Below are positions 20,036 to 29,444 of a stretch of 64,000 nucleotides of DNA, piece after piece. The notes under the pieces are model-generated. The model did no database searches, was not told the origin of the DNA, and worked only from the letters and a program-made list of their open reading frames with translations. Source of the DNA: Bifidobacterium sp. ESL0682 (GTDB lineage: Bacteria > Actinomycetota > Actinomycetes > Actinomycetales > Bifidobacteriaceae); assembly GCF_029392815.1 (NCBI RefSeq), contig NZ_CP113942.1, forward strand, positions 1,426,001-1,490,000, written 5' to 3'. A program made the position numbers and the translations under genes. Numbering within the stretch: position 1 is the first letter of the stretch; each line of letters opens with the position of its first letter.

Positions 20036-21834
20036 TCACCACGACACAGGAATAGCACCAGTACGCGGGGCCGAGGCCGGGACTTCGTACTTCTGCATAA
20101 GGAATTCACCGATTTGCTTGAACAGCGTGCCGCTGGTGAGGCCACCATATATGCCTTGCGGATTCTTCATCGCCACCGTGACCACGAAACGAGGATTGTC
20201 GGCGGGCAGGATGCCGGTGAAGTCACCGACGATGCCATCAAGCGCGCCACTGGGGCCCGCTACCTGCGCGGTTCCGGACTTGCCGGCGATACGGTAGCCG
20301 TCGATGCCGGCTGTCCTGTGATATTCCTCGGCGGCGGATTCCATGGCGTTCATCAATTGCGCGTCGGCGTTCGGGTCGAGGATGCGAGTGCCTTCGTCCT
20401 GAGGCTGGTTGATGACATGCCCATTAGCATCCGTGGTCGAAACGACGATCGACGGTTTGCGATAGATGCCGCCGTCGGCGATGGTGGCGATGGCATTGGT
20501 GAGCTGGAGAATGTTGGTGGCATAGCCCTGTCCGAAGAGGATCGTATCGCGCGTACGTTTGTCCCACGCCTTGGGATTAGTAAGCGTTCCGCGAGACTCG
20601 CCCGGAAGGTTGAGGCCGGTGGGCTGTCCGATGCCGAACTTGGTAAGCATGTCGTAGCGGTCCTGATCCTGGTAATTGTCGGAAGCCATCACCATGCCGA
20701 CGTTGGAGGACTGCTGCAGAATGCCGGCCAACGTCCAGTTGGAAACCGCATGCGGCGAGGAATCGGTGAAGATCTGGTTGTTCTTGTTCAGATGGTCCGG
20801 AACTTGGAACTGGTCGGTCATCTGATGGATGCCATGCTGCAAGAGGCCCGCCATCGAGAAGGTCTTGCCAATCGAGCCGGGTTCGAAGGTCTCGGAGACA
20901 GCACGCGAGACATTAAGTTTGGCCTGATCGCTACCGGCCTGAATATCATCGGAATCGTCAATCGCGATGATCTGGTGCGTGCGTATGTCCTCGACGCAGG
21001 CCACCGCCCAATCCGCATGATACTGCGCCTTGCCTTGGGTGAGTACCTTCTTGACGTACCAATCAACATCCGAGTCGATGGTCAATTTCACGTCACTGCC
21101 GTTCTGGGCGGCTTTGGAATCGGTCAACGTGCCGGGAATCTCGACGCCGTTGTTGCCTTGCTGGTAGATCTTGTAGCCATCGGTGCCGGAAAGTACCTTG
21201 TTCTGCACCTGCTCCATGCCCGAAGCGCCATTGACCTGAGCATCGACGCCGCCAAGGAACGCGCCGAGCAATGTGCCGTCGGAATAGACGCGGTTCTGCG
21301 AAAGCTCGCCGTAGACGATGCCGCCAAGATCCAATTTGTCAAGCTTGCGCTTGGTAGCCGGCTCAACGTCTTTTTCAGCACGACATAACGGCCGGAAGTC
21401 GCGAGCTGACCACCGAGTTCCATGGCGTCCATACCCAGTATCGGGGCAATCATTCTCGCCACACGCGCGGCACCGACCACACCGATGGTTTTGCCTCCCT
21501 GGCTTTTCGGCTGGGTGCAATTATTGGTGACCTGCTTGCTGCAAACCGGCTCATAGGCCTGGGCCGCTTCGGGGTCACCGATGATGGTGTAGCGTTCCAC
21601 GCTTTGCGCAAGCACCGCACCGTTGGTATCAAGAATCTTGCCGCGCATCGCGTGCACCGGCACTTTCAGCGTGCGGCCCGCCGTGGCGGCCTCGGCCATG
21701 GAACGCCCATTCAACAACTGAATGTTGGCCAATTGTCCAAAGCAAACAACGAAAACAATCGCGAGCACCGTCCCGATGACGGCGCAACGCGATACGAATT
21801 GTTTGGCTTTGGCATTATCGGCAGGTGTACGCAT
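20036..21834 (-). CDS. ftsI: Septal peptidoglycan transpeptidase FtsI (class B PBP), one frameshift
   Basis: Membrane-anchored D,D-transpeptidase that crosslinks septal peptidoglycan with FtsW. The composite product is about 599 residues: short cytoplasmic tail, one membrane helix (AVIGTVLAIVFVVCFGQL), PBP dimer domain, and transpeptidase domain. The catalytic SxxK is EPGSIGKTF (near residue 316), SxN is QSSNVGM (near 374), and the third motif reads KSGTAQ rather than KTG (near 520). The start ATG (21832-21834) follows the upstream stop by one base. The frame breaks in the TTTTT run 21371-21375. One added base gives VVLKKDVEPATKRKL across the junction. No PASTA domains follow. Confidence 0.92.
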
Positions 21835-21835
21835 G

Positions 21836-22306
21836 TCACTGGCCTTTGCTCGTCGGTGTTTGTTGGCTTGGCGGCGCCTGATAACCTTGCAAATCAATGG
21901 AAAGTGGCCCTTGCTGAGGCACCATGCCCATCTTCTGGGCACGATCGGGCAGGCTGGCCTGCAGGCTGTCGAGTTGAGCCTGATCGTCTTCCACGTCCTG
22001 GTTCAATTTGCTGATGTTCGACTGTACCTGCGCCTGTTCGAAGGAATTCTGCACCATCTGCGTACGCAAAGCCAGAGAGCCCAGCAACGATGCGAAAAGA
22101 AAGACCACGGCAATGACGATATGCACCACCGACACCGTTTTGATATGGCTGAAAATGCCGAAGGCGTCGCGGGCTTTGTCTTTATCTGCCTTGCCACCGG
22201 CAACAACCTGGAAGCGAGGACGCGAGGAGATTGCATGATTGTCGTCTTCACGTCCGGCAGGCGCCACATGGGAACGAATCGATCTTGCGTTTGCACTGCT
22301 GCTCAT
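21836..22306 (-). CDS. FtsL-like cell division membrane protein
   Basis: A 156-residue bitopic protein with a hydrophilic N-terminus of about 55 residues, one membrane segment (about 58-78, VVHIVIAVVFLFASLLGSLAL), a short coiled coil (NSFEQAQVQSNISKLNQDVE) and a Pro/Gln-rich tail. This architecture and its place between rsmH and ftsI fit FtsL, which joins FtsB and FtsQ in the divisome. Sequence identity in FtsL is always low, so the call rests on topology and synteny. ATG 22306 has AGGAGG 5 nt upstream and overlaps the rsmH stop by one base; an ATG at 22309 is the alternative. Confidence 0.8.
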   Translation of the reverse strand: MSSSANARSIRSHVAPAGREDDNHAISSRPRFQVVAGGKADKDKARDAFGIFSHIKTVSVVHIVIAVVFLFASLLGSLALRTQMVQNSFEQAQVQSNISKLNQDVEDDQAQLDSLQASLPDRAQKMGMVPQQGPLSIDLQGYQAPPSQQTPTSKGQ

Positions 22307-23388
22307 CATGCCCTCCTTTCCCTCTGGTTATCTGAATGTTTCTGGCTATACATAGTTCCGCCGCTCAGACGTTCCAACGGTTCGGGTTCCTTTTCAGCGT
22401 CCCGTTCGAAGCGATTGCGCCAACGCTGAGGCAACTCACGGGAAAGCTCGACACCACGCAGACGCACCGGCGCCGAACGCGAGTTGTGCTCGATTTCCGC
22501 CTCATCGGCCTTGATTGCACCCCGGGTGAGCTCGTGGAAGAAGGGCTGCGCATCATCAGGAATCACCGGCAGATCGGCCGGCGCATCGACCTTGAGTCCT
22601 TGGGCCATGAACGTCTTGACGGTGCGGTCTTCCAGCGAATGGTAAGACTCGACCACCAGTCTGCCGTCAAGCGCCAGATGATTGGCAATCTGCGGCAAGG
22701 TGCATTTGAGCTTGTCCAACTCACCATTGACCTCGATGCGCAGCGCCTGGAAAACGCGCTTTGCGGGGTTGCCCTTGGCGCGATGGGATTTCGGCACCAC
22801 ACGGTCGACCAGCTCATCGAGCTGACGTGAAGTCTTGAGCGGCTCGGTTTCGCGTTGGCGAACAATTGCACGGGCTATCGGCTTGGAAAAACGTTCCTGC
22901 CCGTATTCGCGGAAAATGCGGGTCAGATCCTGTTCCGAGTATTGCGCCAGAATCTGCGCGGCGTCAAAGCTTTGCGTAGTGTCCATGCGCATGTCGAGCG
23001 GAGCGTCGTGCGAGTAGGAGAATCCGCGGTCGGTCTCGTCAATCTGCAGGCTGGAAAGCCCCAAGTCCATAAAGGCCGCATCGACACGACGCAGCTTCAG
23101 ATCATCAAGCACATCACTGAATTCGTCGAACGCGGCATGCACCGGAGTGAACCGGTCGTCGAGACCGGCTTCCTTCATACGTTCGGTAGCCATGCCCAGC
23201 GCTTCCTCGTCGCGATCGATGCCGATGAGACGAGCCTGCGGCGAAGCCTGCAGGAACGCAAGTGCATGACCGGCAAGGCCGAGTGTGCAATCGACGACAA
23301 TGGCTCCAGGATGCTGCAGCGCAGGGGTGACCAGATCCACGCACTCCTGCAGGAGCACGGGCTGATGAATATTCGCCAGTTCCGCCAT
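22306..23388 (-). CDS. rsmH: 16S rRNA (cytosine-1402 N4)-methyltransferase
   Basis: SAM-dependent methyltransferase that modifies C1402 in the ribosomal P-site. It is 360 residues from ATG 23386-23388, which overlaps the mraZ stop by one base (TGATG). It begins with the family motif HQPVLLQECVDLV, followed by the SAM-binding DCTLGLAGHA (GGxGH in most members), GIDRDEEAL and the signature MDLGLSSLQID. FQALRIEVN and VESYHSLEDRTVK are typical C-terminal motifs. The C-terminal about 40 residues are basic and poorly conserved. Second gene of the dcw cluster. Confidence 0.95.
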   Translation of the reverse strand: MAELANIHQPVLLQECVDLVTPALQHPGAIVVDCTLGLAGHALAFLQASPQARLIGIDRDEEALGMATERMKEAGLDDRFTPVHAAFDEFSDVLDDLKLRRVDAAFMDLGLSSLQIDETDRGFSYSHDAPLDMRMDTTQSFDAAQILAQYSEQDLTRIFREYGQERFSKPIARAIVRQRETEPLKTSRQLDELVDRVVPKSHRAKGNPAKRVFQALRIEVNGELDKLKCTLPQIANHLALDGRLVVESYHSLEDRTVKTFMAQGLKVDAPADLPVIPDDAQPFFHELTRGAIKADEAEIEHNSRSAPVRLRGVELSRELPQRWRNRFERDAEKEPEPLERLSGGTMYSQKHSDNQRERRA

Positions 23389-23954
23389 CACCACTCCACC
23401 GCCGGTAATACGTCATCGGCTATATCGGAATAGCCCTCCTCCTGGGCGGCCAGATAGGCATCCCACGATTCCTTGTTCCAGATCTCGGCGCGGGTGCCGA
23501 CTCCGATGACCACGATATCGTCGCCTAACCCGGCATAGCTGCGCAGGTTCTGTGGCACCAGAACGCGGCCTTGCTTATCCGGTTCGCCTTCAACGGCACC
23601 GGAGAGGAAGACACGCAGATAGCTTCTGGTCGCTTTGTTGCCCATGGACGCACGCTGGATTCGCGAGGCGATACGCCTGAATTCCGTTTGGGGCAGCAAG
23701 TAGACACATTTTTCCTGGCCACGCGCCATCACCATGCCCGTCCCCAATTGGGCACGCATTTTGGCAGGCAATGCCATACGTCCTTTGCTGTCGATTTTCG
23801 GAGTATAGGTGCCGAGCAGCAGCGGTTCAGGCTGGGTCATCGGGGAAACGGTATCCTGAGGCTGAGCTGTCTGGCCGGCATTCATCGCTGTCGGAAGGCT
23901 TGAGGAAGCGGCAAATGCCACGCTTTCATCAGGATTTTCATCGTGTCCGGTCAT
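23388..23954 (-). CDS. mraZ: Transcriptional regulator MraZ
   Basis: AbrB-fold DNA-binding protein that forms ring oligomers and represses its own operon, the dcw cluster. Both DxxxR signature repeats are present: DSKGR at 55-59 and DKQGR at 126-130. The family is usually about 145-150 residues; this one has about 40 extra N-terminal residues rich in Ser, Thr, Ala and Gln. The start ATG at 23952-23954 has AAAGGGGG about 6 nt upstream. An in-frame ATG at residue 39, just before QPEPLLLGTYTP, would give a standard-length protein but has no better site. Four matching operator boxes lie upstream at 24007-24041. Confidence 0.94.
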   Translation of the reverse strand: MTGHDENPDESVAFAASSSLPTAMNAGQTAQPQDTVSPMTQPEPLLLGTYTPKIDSKGRMALPAKMRAQLGTGMVMARGQEKCVYLLPQTEFRRIASRIQRASMGNKATRSYLRVFLSGAVEGEPDKQGRVLVPQNLRSYAGLGDDIVVIGVGTRAEIWNKESWDAYLAAQEEGYSDIADDVLPAVEW

Positions 23955-24309
23955 CTGCCACCCCCTTTACCCGAATGTCAAGAATTGACGAGTCCTACAA
24001 CTAGTTCACCACTTTACCCCACTAATCACCATTCTCCCCCACAAAAACGCAAAAACACTACTTTTTTCTTCGGAAAAACTGCATTACGGCGTTTCTTCAC
24101 GATTCGACCATCGACAAAAATTAGATAACCGCGACCAATACGAATAATTTGACGTTTTGTTGACGCACACATCTCGTCATTACTGTTTCGGCATCGTCCA
24201 TAAGCGCAATCGAGGCGGCGGAAATAGGGAGCGCAGACTAGAATTATTAATTCGAGTTTTCACTTGAATCTCCATGCCGAAACAATCCGCATAAAAGGGG
24301 ACTGTATAT
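23955..24309. other. Divergent intergenic region mraZ/helD (355 bp)
   Basis: AT-rich region holding the control sequences of the dcw cluster and, in the opposite direction, helD. It contains the MraZ box array (24007-24041). A short stem with a CTTCGG loop (about 24062-24077) sits among A/T runs. No coding sequence is seen. Confidence 0.6.
24007..24041 (-). promoter_or_regulatory. Array of four MraZ-type operator boxes
   Basis: Read on the minus strand, four TGGKG boxes recur with an exact 10-bp period: TGGGG (24041-24037), TGGTG (24031-24027), TGGGG (24021-24017) and TGGTG (24011-24007). MraZ of E. coli binds TGGGN direct repeats with 5-bp spacers upstream of its own gene, and this array starts 53 bp ahead of the mraZ start. 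Autoregulation of the cluster through these boxes is inferred. Confidence 0.72.
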
Positions 24310-26642
24310 ATGTCGAGCTACTCCTCACAAATCGACGACGAACAGCACGCGGTCGATCGCGCTTACGGACGCCTGGACTCCTTGAGGGCCCAGACACGCA
24401 CACGACTCGATACCGTGCGTGCCGCCGGCGCCCACGGCTCCCCACCATGCGCACTGAACGCGACTCTTTCGCCACGATGTACGAAGACAGGCTCACCCAG
24501 CTGCGTGGCGTCGAGGACCGGCTCGTTTTCGGACGCATTGACAACGATAAAGGCGAAAAACGCTACATCGGACGCATGGGCCTCTCCAGCGAGAACCATG
24601 AGCCAATATTGACCGACTGGCGCGCAGAGGCCGCTCGGCCTTTCTACGAGGCCACGCCCTCCCATCATGGCGATATCGTCATGCGTCGCCATCTCACGCT
24701 GAACTTCCGCAAGGTGGTCGGCATCGAAGATGAGGTGCTCGATGTCAATTCCGGGCAAGTCGGCGTTGCCCAGCAGGCGGGGACACTGACCGGCGAAGGC
24801 GCGCTGATCGCCTCGCTCAATTCCAAGCGCACCGGCAAGATGACCGATATCGTGGCCACCATCCAGGGCGAGCAGGACCGTATCATCCGCGCCCCGCTCG
24901 ACCGTGCCATCGTGGTGCAAGGAGGCCCGGGAACCGGCAAAACCGCCGTGGCATTGCACCGTGCCGCCTATCTGCTTTACACCCATCGCCGCAGGCTTGA
25001 GCGCTCCGGCGTGCTGGTGGTCGGTCCAAGCTCCGCTTTTCTGCGCTATATCAACCAGGTGCTGCCGTCGCTGGGCGAAACCGGAGTGGTCTCGCGCACC
25101 ATCGGCGATCTGGTACCCGGATTCAACGCCGCCGGCACGGACGAACCTCATGCGGCGAAGCTCAAGGGCGAGGCGCGTATGGCGCATGCAGTCGCCAACG
25201 CCGTTGCGGCGCGTGAACGCGTGCCCAAGCACTTGCCAACCGTACGCGTCAACGGCATGGACGTGCGCATGCTCAAAACCGACGTCCAGCAGGCCATCGA
25301 AGACGCCAAGCGCACGCGTTCCCCGCACAACAAAGCCCGCGAAACTTTTGTGCGCAGCGTGCTGAGTGCCATGCGCAACCGTTACGTCAACAACCTTGAC
25401 TACACCCCGGAGCAATCCGAAATCTCGGACGCGGCCCTGCAGCTGAAGATGAACGACGAGATTCGCAAGACGCTCAATCTCGCGTGGCTGCCGATGAACG
25501 CCGCATGGCTCATCGATCAGATGTTCGCCAAACCGGCACAGCTGAAACGTTTCGCGCCATGGCTTTCCGAGGATGACATCGAGGCGTTGACACGACCGAA
25601 GCATTCCCCGCTCACCGTCTCTGATATTCCACTTCTGGACGAGGCCATGGAGTTGCTTGGCCCTGATCCGAAAGTATCGGCACGCGAAGCTGCGGAAAAA
25701 GCCAAACGGGCCGAGGAAGAGCAATTTGCCAAGGACACACTGGCCCAGGCTGGCATCGGCTCAGGCATCGTTACCTCCTCGATGCTGGTGGACAACATCA
25801 ACGGGCTGGATGCCGAGGCTGTCGCGCAGCGGGCCGGCTCGGATCGCGAATGGACTTACGGTCATATCGTCATCGACGAGGCCCAGGAGCTCACGGCGAT
25901 GGACTGGCGGATGCTGATGCGCCGCTGCCCCTCGCGCTCCTTCACTATCGTGGGCGACGTTGCGCAAACTTCTGCGCTGGGTGGTACCCACCGCTGGGAT
26001 CGGACCATGAATCGGCTCTTCGGCCCCGACGGCTGGGACCTCAAGGAGCTGACCATCAATTACCGCAACCCTAAGGAAGTCTCACAACTCGCATCGCGTT
26101 TCGCCGAAAACGAGGGTCTTTACGTCTCCACCACCGAGGGCGTGCGCACGATGGCCGACTCCGTGAAACGAGTGGCCGTCGCCGAAGGCGAATCGGACAG
26201 CGATCTTATGCACACCATCGAGCACGAGACTTTGGAATCGGTCCAGCAGTTCATCGCCGATGACGGAACAGGCCGTGTCGCCGTGATTGCGCCGGACGCC
26301 TTGGTCAAACCGCTACGCAGTAGCCTCTATCACCATCTCTCTGAAAACGTTGGGGAGAAACGGGCTTCGACTTTGATGGGCATCTCCTCCGACACCCGGC
26401 AAACCGGCAACGGTGAATATACAGAGGATGCCATGAGCGATGCGCCGTTGAGCGTCTGCGACACCCAGATGATCAAGGGACTGGAATACGACGCTGTCAT
26501 CTTGGTCGAACCTGGGGAAATCACCCAGAACGCACCATCACGGCTTTCCGGCGCCGCCAACCTCTATGTGGCTCTCACCCGACCGACCCAACGTCTGATT
26601 ATCGTTCAGACTTCGTCCGACCGAGAGTTGCTTACCATATAG
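24310..26642 (+). CDS. helD: HelD-type RNA polymerase-associated helicase-like ATPase, one frameshift
   Basis: Superfamily 1 (UvrD/Rep-like) ATPase. The actinobacterial HelD group binds RNA polymerase and releases it from stalled complexes. The composite product is about 777 residues, opening with a coiled-coil arm (DDEQHAVDRAYGRLDSLRAQ). Walker A GGPGTGKTAVALHRAAYLL lies near residue 205, Walker B is IVIDEAQELT, followed by VGDVAQTSA, INYRNPKEV and the C-terminal KGLEYDAVILVEP plus YVALTRPTQRL. ATG 24310 follows AAGGGGA. The frame breaks in the CCCC run 24440-24443; one added C gives AHGSPTMRTERDSFA. Not a DNA repair helicase by arm structure, though function is inferred from the family. Confidence 0.87.
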
Positions 26643-26703
26643 ATTCGCTGCCTAGCCACGCCAAGCTACGAGTCTCCACTTCATTACTCCCAAAAGTACG
26701 GAA

Positions 26704-26755
26704 AATATTTGAGCGTTGCATCCGAATTTGAAATCGGATGCAACGCTCAAATATT
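26704..26755. terminator. Long perfect hairpin between helD and nrdR
   Basis: A perfect 22-bp inverted repeat (26704-26725 with 26734-26755, core GAGCGTTGCATCCGA) with an 8-nt loop lies between convergent helD and nrdR. On the minus strand it is followed by a TTTT run, which suits termination of nrdR transcripts; on the plus strand there is no T-run. Confidence 0.65.
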
Positions 26756-26775
26756 CAATGCGAAACGACTGCTTA

Positions 26776-27234
26776 CTACTTGTTTGCCGCTTGATCACGC
26801 TTAAGATCGTCAATGGCATTCTGAAAATCAGCGAGCCCGCTGAAATTCTGATAGACGCTGGCGAAGCGCAGATAGGCCACTTCGTCAAGTTCGCGCAAAG
26901 GCTTCAAAATAGCCTTACCGATATCTTCCGATTTCACTTGGGCAAGCCCCTGGCTACGTAGGTCTTCTTCAACCTGCTGGCCCAATTGTTTCAGTGCACC
27001 TTCATCAATCGGCCTGCCCTGGCACGCCTTGCGCACTCCATCAATGACTTTCTGGCGATTGAACGGCTCGAGATTGCCTGACCTTTTGGTGACCAGCAGC
27101 ATGGTTGTCTCAACCGTCGTGAAGCGACGGCCACATTCCGGGCATTCACGACGACGCCTGATAGAATGGCCGTCCTCGCTGATACGCGTATCGACAACTT
27201 TAGTGTCATTATTCTGGCAAAAAGGGCAGTGCAT
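26776..27234 (-). CDS. nrdR: Transcriptional repressor NrdR
   Basis: Repressor of ribonucleotide reductase genes that senses ATP/dATP. It is 152 residues: an N-terminal zinc ribbon with Cys3, Cys6, Cys31 and Cys34 (HCPFC and ECPECGRRF), then an ATP-cone domain (about 49-139) beginning [15 protein letters not shown]. Length and motifs are typical. It lies 36 bp downstream of the LysM gene on the same strand. The nrdR/LysM/lexA grouping is conserved in actinobacteria. A hairpin terminator follows. Confidence 0.96.
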   Translation of the reverse strand: MHCPFCQNNDTKVVDTRISEDGHSIRRRRECPECGRRFTTVETTMLLVTKRSGNLEPFNRQKVIDGVRKACQGRPIDEGALKQLGQQVEEDLRSQGLAQVKSEDIGKAILKPLRELDEVAYLRFASVYQNFSGLADFQNAIDDLKRDQAANK

Positions 27235-27270
27235 ACTGACACCATAGCCAGAGGCCGCGAAAATAGCGTG

Positions 27271-27600
27271 TTATTCCTCAGGCACGACAATCTTCTGTCC
27301 GGGCTGCAACTGGGCGGAATCAAGCTGATTCAAATCCATCAATTGGTTGACCGTGTCACCAACATTCTTATTGGACGGAGTAATCTTCCTTGCATAAGAC
27401 CACAAGGTGTCTCCCGGGCGAACCGTATAACTGACCACATTAACGTCGCTTTGTGCTGAGTTCGCAACATGCGGGGCGACGACCTGCCAACCGAAGAACA
27501 CGACTACCGCCATCACCATTACCACGATGAAACGGTGAAATGCAATCTGACGACGCTTTGCTGCGCTGCGAACCATTGAATTGTTGGCATTTCCACTCAT
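27271..27600 (-). CDS. Small membrane-anchored LysM protein, probable SOS-linked division inhibitor
   Basis: A 109-residue protein with a basic N-terminus, one membrane helix (about residues 24-44, FIVVMVMAVVVFFGWQVVAP) and a C-terminal LysM domain (about 57-107, YTVRPGDTLWSYARKI to LQPGQKIVVPEE). ATG 27598-27600 has AAGGAG 8 nt upstream; an ATG at 27621 is further out. It is divergent from lexA and shares LexA boxes with it. The same context and layout hold YneA in Bacillus and Rv2719c in Mycobacterium, which block division or modify wall during the SOS response. Function by analogy; there is no hydrolase domain here. Confidence 0.85.
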   Translation of the reverse strand: MSGNANNSMVRSAAKRRQIAFHRFIVVMVMAVVVFFGWQVVAPHVANSAQSDVNVVSYTVRPGDTLWSYARKITPSNKNVGDTVNQLMDLNQLDSAQLQPGQKIVVPEE

Positions 27601-27630
27601 CTTCTGCACTCCTTCGAACATCTGTACTAA

Positions 27631-27644
27631 CGAACGTTTGTTCT
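27631..27644. promoter_or_regulatory. LexA box 1 (lexA/LysM intergenic)
   Basis: CGAACGTTTGTTCT matches the actinobacterial/Gram-positive LexA operator CGAAC-N4-GTTCG at 9 of 10 conserved positions. It lies in the 148-bp divergent region between the LysM gene and lexA. A weaker half-matching copy, CGAACATCTGTACT, is at 27615-27628 next to the LysM start. Confidence 0.75.
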
Positions 27645-27681
27645 ATATTGGCACACTTGTTCGAAAAAAGCAAGACAGAAT

Positions 27682-27695
27682 CGAACATCTGTTTG
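27682..27695. promoter_or_regulatory. LexA box 2 (lexA/LysM intergenic)
   Basis: CGAACATCTGTTTG matches CGAAC-N4-GTTCG at 9 of 10 conserved positions, 54 bp before the lexA start. Together with box 1 it suggests that lexA autoregulates and controls the LysM gene. Confidence 0.65.
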
Positions 27696-27748
27696 ATTTT
27701 GCGGCAAAACAGGGTTATGCTGTAAGTCAAACGCCGAAAGGAAGCATC

Positions 27749-28474
27749 GTGAGCACCCTCCCACCTACCCATCATCCGCATGGCAACTTTGCGCAGGCCA
27801 CCCCTTCGCAACAATTAACCGACCGTCAGCAGAAAGTCTTGGATGCGGTTCGTCGGCATGTCTCGCGTTATGGCTTTGCACCTTCATTCCGTGAGATAGG
27901 CGAGGCGGCAGGGCTCAAAAGTCCCTCTTCGGTCAAACATCAGCTGGAGGTCCTTGAAGACAAGGGCTACATCAGGATGAACGCGAATAAAGGACGCGCC
28001 ATCGAATTGGTGGAGAACGAATCGAATGTCGCCGCTGAGAGCCGCACCTCCACGGTTCTTCCCTTCTCGTCCGATGAAGACACCGACGAGGCCATCGCTC
28101 AATCGCACGACATTCCTTTGGTCGGCCGCATTGCCGCGGGTGCTCCCATCACGGCCGAACAGCATGTCGAAGACGTGATGCGCCTGCCGGAACGGCTCAC
28201 CGGCAACGGCAACCTCTTCATGCTGGAGGTTCATGGCGATTCGATGATCGACGCAGCCATCTGCGACGGCGACTTTGTGGTGGTCCGCGAGCAGGAGACA
28301 GCAGAAAACGGCGATATCGTCGCCGCATTGCTCGACGGCGAGGCCACGGTCAAAACCTTCCAGAAGGATCACGGCCACGTGTGGCTGATGCCGCACAATC
28401 CTTCCTACTCCCCCATCGACGGCACTTATGCCAAGGTGATGGGCAAAGTCGTCACGGTGCTACGCAAGATCTGA
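27749..28474 (+). CDS. lexA: SOS response repressor LexA
   Basis: Repressor that self-cleaves when RecA is activated. It is 241 residues from GTG 27749-27751, which has AAAGGAAG about 6 nt upstream; the open frame extends further upstream through the operator region, where no ribosome site is seen. The winged-helix domain spans about 21-88 (FREIGEAAGLKSPSSVKHQL). The cleavage site is Ala130-Gly131 in GRIAAGAPITA, and the serine/lysine dyad is Ser165 (HGDSMI) and Lys202 (ATVKTF). A 30-residue acidic linker separates the domains. The stop is 1 bp from the end of the convergent cation transporter gene. Confidence 0.96.
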   Translation: MSTLPPTHHPHGNFAQATPSQQLTDRQQKVLDAVRRHVSRYGFAPSFREIGEAAGLKSPSSVKHQLEVLEDKGYIRMNANKGRAIELVENESNVAAESRTSTVLPFSSDEDTDEAIAQSHDIPLVGRIAAGAPITAEQHVEDVMRLPERLTGNGNLFMLEVHGDSMIDAAICDGDFVVVREQETAENGDIVAALLDGEATVKTFQKDHGHVWLMPHNPSYSPIDGTYAKVMGKVVTVLRKI

Positions 28475-28475
28475 A

Positions 28476-29444
28476 TCAGCGGTGAATCTTCTCTTTCTGA
28501 GAAGAACTGAATCCCTTCGGTTCAAGTTGGAATGTGGTGTGGGGAATCGAAACCGAGAAATGATTGGTCAGGCAGGTATGCAGCTGATGTAAAATCTCGG
28601 CACCTTGCGCCATCGAAAGCCCCGGTTCCACCACAACATGCGCCGTAAGAATCGGCATGCCGGTCGCCACAGTTGAGGCGTGCACATCATGGACATCAAT
28701 GACATGGTCGACGCTTTTCATATGCTTACGAACCTCGTCCAAATCGAGGCCGTCCGGTGTCTCTTCAAGCAATACCTTGACAGCGTTCTTCATCAGGATG
28801 AACGCCCTGGGCACAATCAACAACGCAATAATCGCACCGGCAACGGCATCGAAGCCGTGCCAGCCGGTAGTCATAATCACGACGGCTGACACCACCACAG
28901 TAAATGAGCCGAGCGCGTCGTTCATGGTCTCAAGGAAAGCGGCTCGCATGTTCATATTGTCCTTGTGCTGCCCGGAAAGCACGAACACAGAAATGACATT
29001 GAAGACCAGGCCCAGAACACCGAAACCGAGCAGCATGCCGACGCTTTGCACCTCATCGCCGGAGATGCCGACCAAGCGCAGCACGGCTTCGACCAGCGCA
29101 TAGACGCCGACAGCCATCAGAATCAACGCACCCAGGCCTGCGGTGATCGGCTCGAGCCTCGCCCACCCCCAGGTCCTCTCCTTATCAGGCTTCCTGCGCA
29201 TCAATATGGCGGTAATCGTTGAGGCGGTCAGCACTGCGACATCGGTGAGCATGTGAGCACAATCGACGAGCAACGCAAGAGAGCCGGTGATGATAGCACC
29301 GATAACTTCGACCAAGAAGATCGTCAAGGTGAGTCCCAACGTGACCATCAGCCTGGTCTGGTGTTCCCTCGCCCTGCCTTGGCTGTCCAAAACTTTCGTC
29401 CCTTGACTTTCCTGCGTGCTGGTTTCCTGCCCTCGCGAAGCCAT
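28476..29444 (-). CDS. Cation diffusion facilitator (CDF) family efflux protein
   Basis: Six-helix inner-membrane transporter exporting divalent metal ions (commonly Zn2+ or Co2+) in exchange for protons; 322 residues. The helix II metal motif is intact (DCAHMLTD). The helix V motif reads FLETMNDALGS, so the first ligand is Glu rather than His (HxxxD in ZitB-type proteins), which may shift metal preference. The C-terminal cytoplasmic domain (about 225-322) includes HVIDVHDVHAS. The start ATG is at 29442-29444, after GGGAGCGG. It is monocistronic and convergent with lexA. Confidence 0.9.
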   Translation of the reverse strand: MASRGQETSTQESQGTKVLDSQGRAREHQTRLMVTLGLTLTIFLVEVIGAIITGSLALLVDCAHMLTDVAVLTASTITAILMRRKPDKERTWGWARLEPITAGLGALILMAVGVYALVEAVLRLVGISGDEVQSVGMLLGFGVLGLVFNVISVFVLSGQHKDNMNMRAAFLETMNDALGSFTVVVSAVVIMTTGWHGFDAVAGAIIALLIVPRAFILMKNAVKVLLEETPDGLDLDEVRKHMKSVDHVIDVHDVHASTVATGMPILTAHVVVEPGLSMAQGAEILHQLHTCLTNHFSVSIPHTTFQLEPKGFSSSQKEKIHR

